Assembly: GCA_902728285.1 (NCBI GenBank)
Contig: CACVBU010001241.1
Location: 634,860 to 698,859 of the forward strand
DNA length: 64,000 nucleotides
Source: Clytia hemisphaerica
Taxonomy: Eukaryota > Cnidaria > Hydrozoa > Leptothecata > Clytiidae
Direction: 5' to 3'
The translations under genes were made by a program, and so were the position numbers. Below are positions 61,796 to 64,000 of the stretch, piece by piece (position 1 is the first letter of the stretch; each line of letters starts with the position of its first letter). The notes under the pieces are model-generated. The model had not been told where the DNA came from. It did not search any database and saw only the letters and a program-made list of their open reading frames with translations.

Positions 61796-62485
61796 GCCTT
61801 GAAAAGGGGTTGAATATCGAATTCTACACTTGTCTCACCATTTAAGTCAATGATTGTAGGCTTAGTTCAAATAAAACGAACTTTATAATACTGTAGTTTG
61901 AGATGTGAAAGACTTATGAATATTGGCTGATTGGCTTAGTATGTTGCTAGTATACTGGTCCCTTGGCCGAAATAGCTTATAGTTTCTTATGAGTTTTTAT
62001 ACAAGAAAAGAAAGAGATAATATAGGAAAATCGCGAAAAGACTTACCTATCAATCTTGTCAAGTAGATATGGATAGTTAAGATTATAAAAAGAAAGGGAA
62101 AAAGAAAAATGAAGAGAGATTATACATAATCGTTCATAAGACGAAGGATTTTATGATTTCGTAATAAAGTACTTGTAATGCTATGAGGCGTGATCCATCA
62201 CTATGACTTTTGAACTGTTATGTTCTAGATGGGTTTTTTGATGAATTTTTTTAGTAGTTCAGAATTGGAGATTTTTACTGTAGTTTGATGTTCGAAATTT
62301 GGCCTTTTTCCGACTACAGTTGCCCCTTTCTTATTCAGTTATCAAATAATAGAGCGTACCGAAATAACAGAACGTCGAATTAGAAGGCGTCAACTATATT
62401 TACAATACGGTATATAAATTTTGTGTATTTTTTATAGAGAAATTATATTACATTGTGTTGGCAACGAAAACTATAATCAAATTTG

Positions 62486-63219
62486 ATGGTATATGACATG
62501 GACAAGGATTTAGATGAGCTTCACAATTTGACCAATACAGCTTTCCAGGTACTTAGAATTATCATATTACGCCATCATTGGTTGAATTTACTGAAATGAG
62601 TCCAAGTTCACCAATGTCAATTTTTTGTGGGTCGTAAGGGACGTTAGATGAACGGTATCACGACGTTTATTCGTGTCCATACAAAAACTTTCCTAAGTTT
62701 GATGGTGATGAGTGTCTACAGGGGTCTTATTTAGATCCAGCGAACAGCGAATTTTGCAGGTCTAAGGCACGAAAAGAATTACAATTAACCGGTCTAAAAA
62801 TTCGGTTTACCAACTCAAGTACATAATTCGCTGGCCTAGAATCTAAAATTCAGTTAGTTTTCATTCGCCAGCCTATCAAAAACGAAGCAAAACCCCTGAT
62901 ACAGTGTAATATTGATTATATTGTAGTTTCCTTGTTTTATAGTATATTACAATGAGTAGAATATATACACGAGTCATTACACTCTACTTCTTCCACTTTT
63001 AAATCTACCTGTAGTAGTATAGTGAATTGCAATAATTTGCTTAATTACTAATTGCATTTTTTTTTACTGCCGGAAATTATCAGGTAATTAATCAATACGA
63101 GCTTCTTGCTTATTTCCTGTTCTTTCTCTTTCCTTATTTTCTACAGAATGTTTCCAACCTGTCACCAGCATTGCGACACTTGGTAGCCAACGCAAAGATC
63201 TACCAAAAGTCTGTACAAA
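62486..63219 (+). CDS. BAIAP2/IRSp53-like I-BAR protein, first two coding exons (3' end outside window)
   Basis: Exon 62486-62548 begins at ATG and encodes 21 residues. Exon 63147-63219 continues in frame and leaves with phase 1 at a GTAAGC donor. The joined peptide (DELHNLTNTAFQ, then NLSPALRHLVANAKIYQKSV) matches in spacing and character the start of the I-BAR/IMD domain of the BAIAP2 family, where the first helix binds acidic membrane and helps form outward protrusions with Rac/Cdc42 partners. An alternative in-frame ATG lies at 62498. The SH3 and later domains lie beyond the window. MTSS1-type I-BAR proteins fit less well. Confidence 0.7.
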
Positions 63220-63667
63220 GTAAGCTATATATTTTTTCATTTTCCATTTTCCATTTATCAATCTGAAACAATTTCCCTCGTCACTTACGCTTAGATGTTT
63301 TTCACGTGACTACGGTCTTACCCTTAGTGACTGACAGTTGATCTAACGTTCACAACGTCCAAATAACGTTAAATGAACGTTGAAACAGCGTTGTGTGCCA
63401 GGTTAGGGGACAGGTGTCTGTTACGTTTTGAGGCTCTAAATATTGCAAACTCTGAGAGTTCAAGCTGAGGAGAGGAAGCGACGATTGCTGAAGGTTCCGA
63501 AACGAACACTCTCATATACCGATATTTGGGAAAAGTAAAGTCAAAATAAAGTATGCAAGACTTATCCCTCTCCCCTAGGAACAATGTTGCTGAAGGAGAT
63601 AAACTGTTAATACTCCAAACATCAGGAGACGGGGGCTCAACATTTTGAATATTTTGTAATAAGAGTA

Positions 63668-63826
63668 CAGTTGCATTTCTCTAATTCGATCTTCAAGGGA
63701 CTAAGACTTTTCGTTCGAATTAGAGAAAGATTCGAATTATAGAGAGCATTTTACACTACTTTGCAGCTAAAGGGACCATTGTTTTCGTTCGAAATACAGA
63801 AAGATTCGAATTAAATAGGTTGACTG
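63668..63826. mobile_element. pogo/Tc1-like MITE in the I-BAR gene intron
   Basis: CAGTTGCATTTCTCTAATTCG pairs with CGAATTAAATAGGTTGACTG, flanked by TA on both sides. TTCGAATTA words recur inside. Similar ends occur at 46727-46854, and a diverged TTCGAGTTA-bearing relative lies at about 49630-49800. Confidence 0.7.
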
Positions 63827-64000
63827 TATGACTGTATTAAAAATTGCTTTGAAGTCTGTTACTCTACTTCTCTACAAGCAAGAATATCAGACGTGTTCTT
63901 TTGTTTATCTTTCACTTGCAAAAATGGTCATTGATTTTATGTTCGACTTTGAGCTTTTTGTAGACGATTGTTTAACTTGTCATCTCTGTGTGCAATAAAG

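Overview
The window looks like a piece of an animal (metazoan, non-vertebrate) nuclear genome. It is AT-rich, and its genes are split into many short exons with GT/AG introns. Every recognisable gene is an animal gene, and the space between exons is crowded with small inverted-repeat transposons (MITEs), minisatellites and dispersed repeats. I cannot place the phylum with confidence. No virus, plasmid, CRISPR or bacterial-type operon is present.

Layout: all recognised genes lie on the + strand. (1) 45-2313: last five coding exons of a collagen prolyl 4-hydroxylase alpha subunit (P4HA); its 5' part lies outside the window. (2) 2314-18002: about 15.7 kb without a recognisable gene, full of nested inverted-repeat elements, including a 3.4 kb element built of ATCGAT arrays (9517-12885) that contains two other transposons. 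(3) 18018-20604: complete inward-rectifier potassium channel (Kir), three coding exons, 446 aa. (4) 22346-31396: complete MGRN1/RNF157-type RING E3 ubiquitin ligase, 14 coding exons, 571 aa. (5) 31960-41017: intergenic transposon field, with a cluster of MITEs near 32.6-34.0 kb and a putative 3.7 kb inverted-repeat element (36099-39779) holding an interspersed 13-bp word. (6) 41018-54613: complete SUZ12 (PRC2 subunit), 15 coding exons, 671 aa. (7) 59124-61331: a few splice-compatible open segments that may be exons of an unrecognised gene. (8) 62486 to the right edge: first two coding exons of a BAIAP2/IRSp53-like I-BAR protein.

The exon models were made by hand. In the three complete genes the exon phases add up to whole codons from ATG to stop, and in P4HA from the first visible exon to the stop. 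The genes are functionally unrelated (collagen maturation, K+ conductance, ubiquitination, chromatin silencing, membrane curvature), so no operon-like logic applies. The most unusual content is in the non-coding DNA. One MITE-like group shares A/T-rich ends, but each member carries its own version of a short internal word. There are also transposon insertions whose empty site is preserved in the sister arm of an inverted repeat, or that supply splice-donor or 3'UTR sequence.
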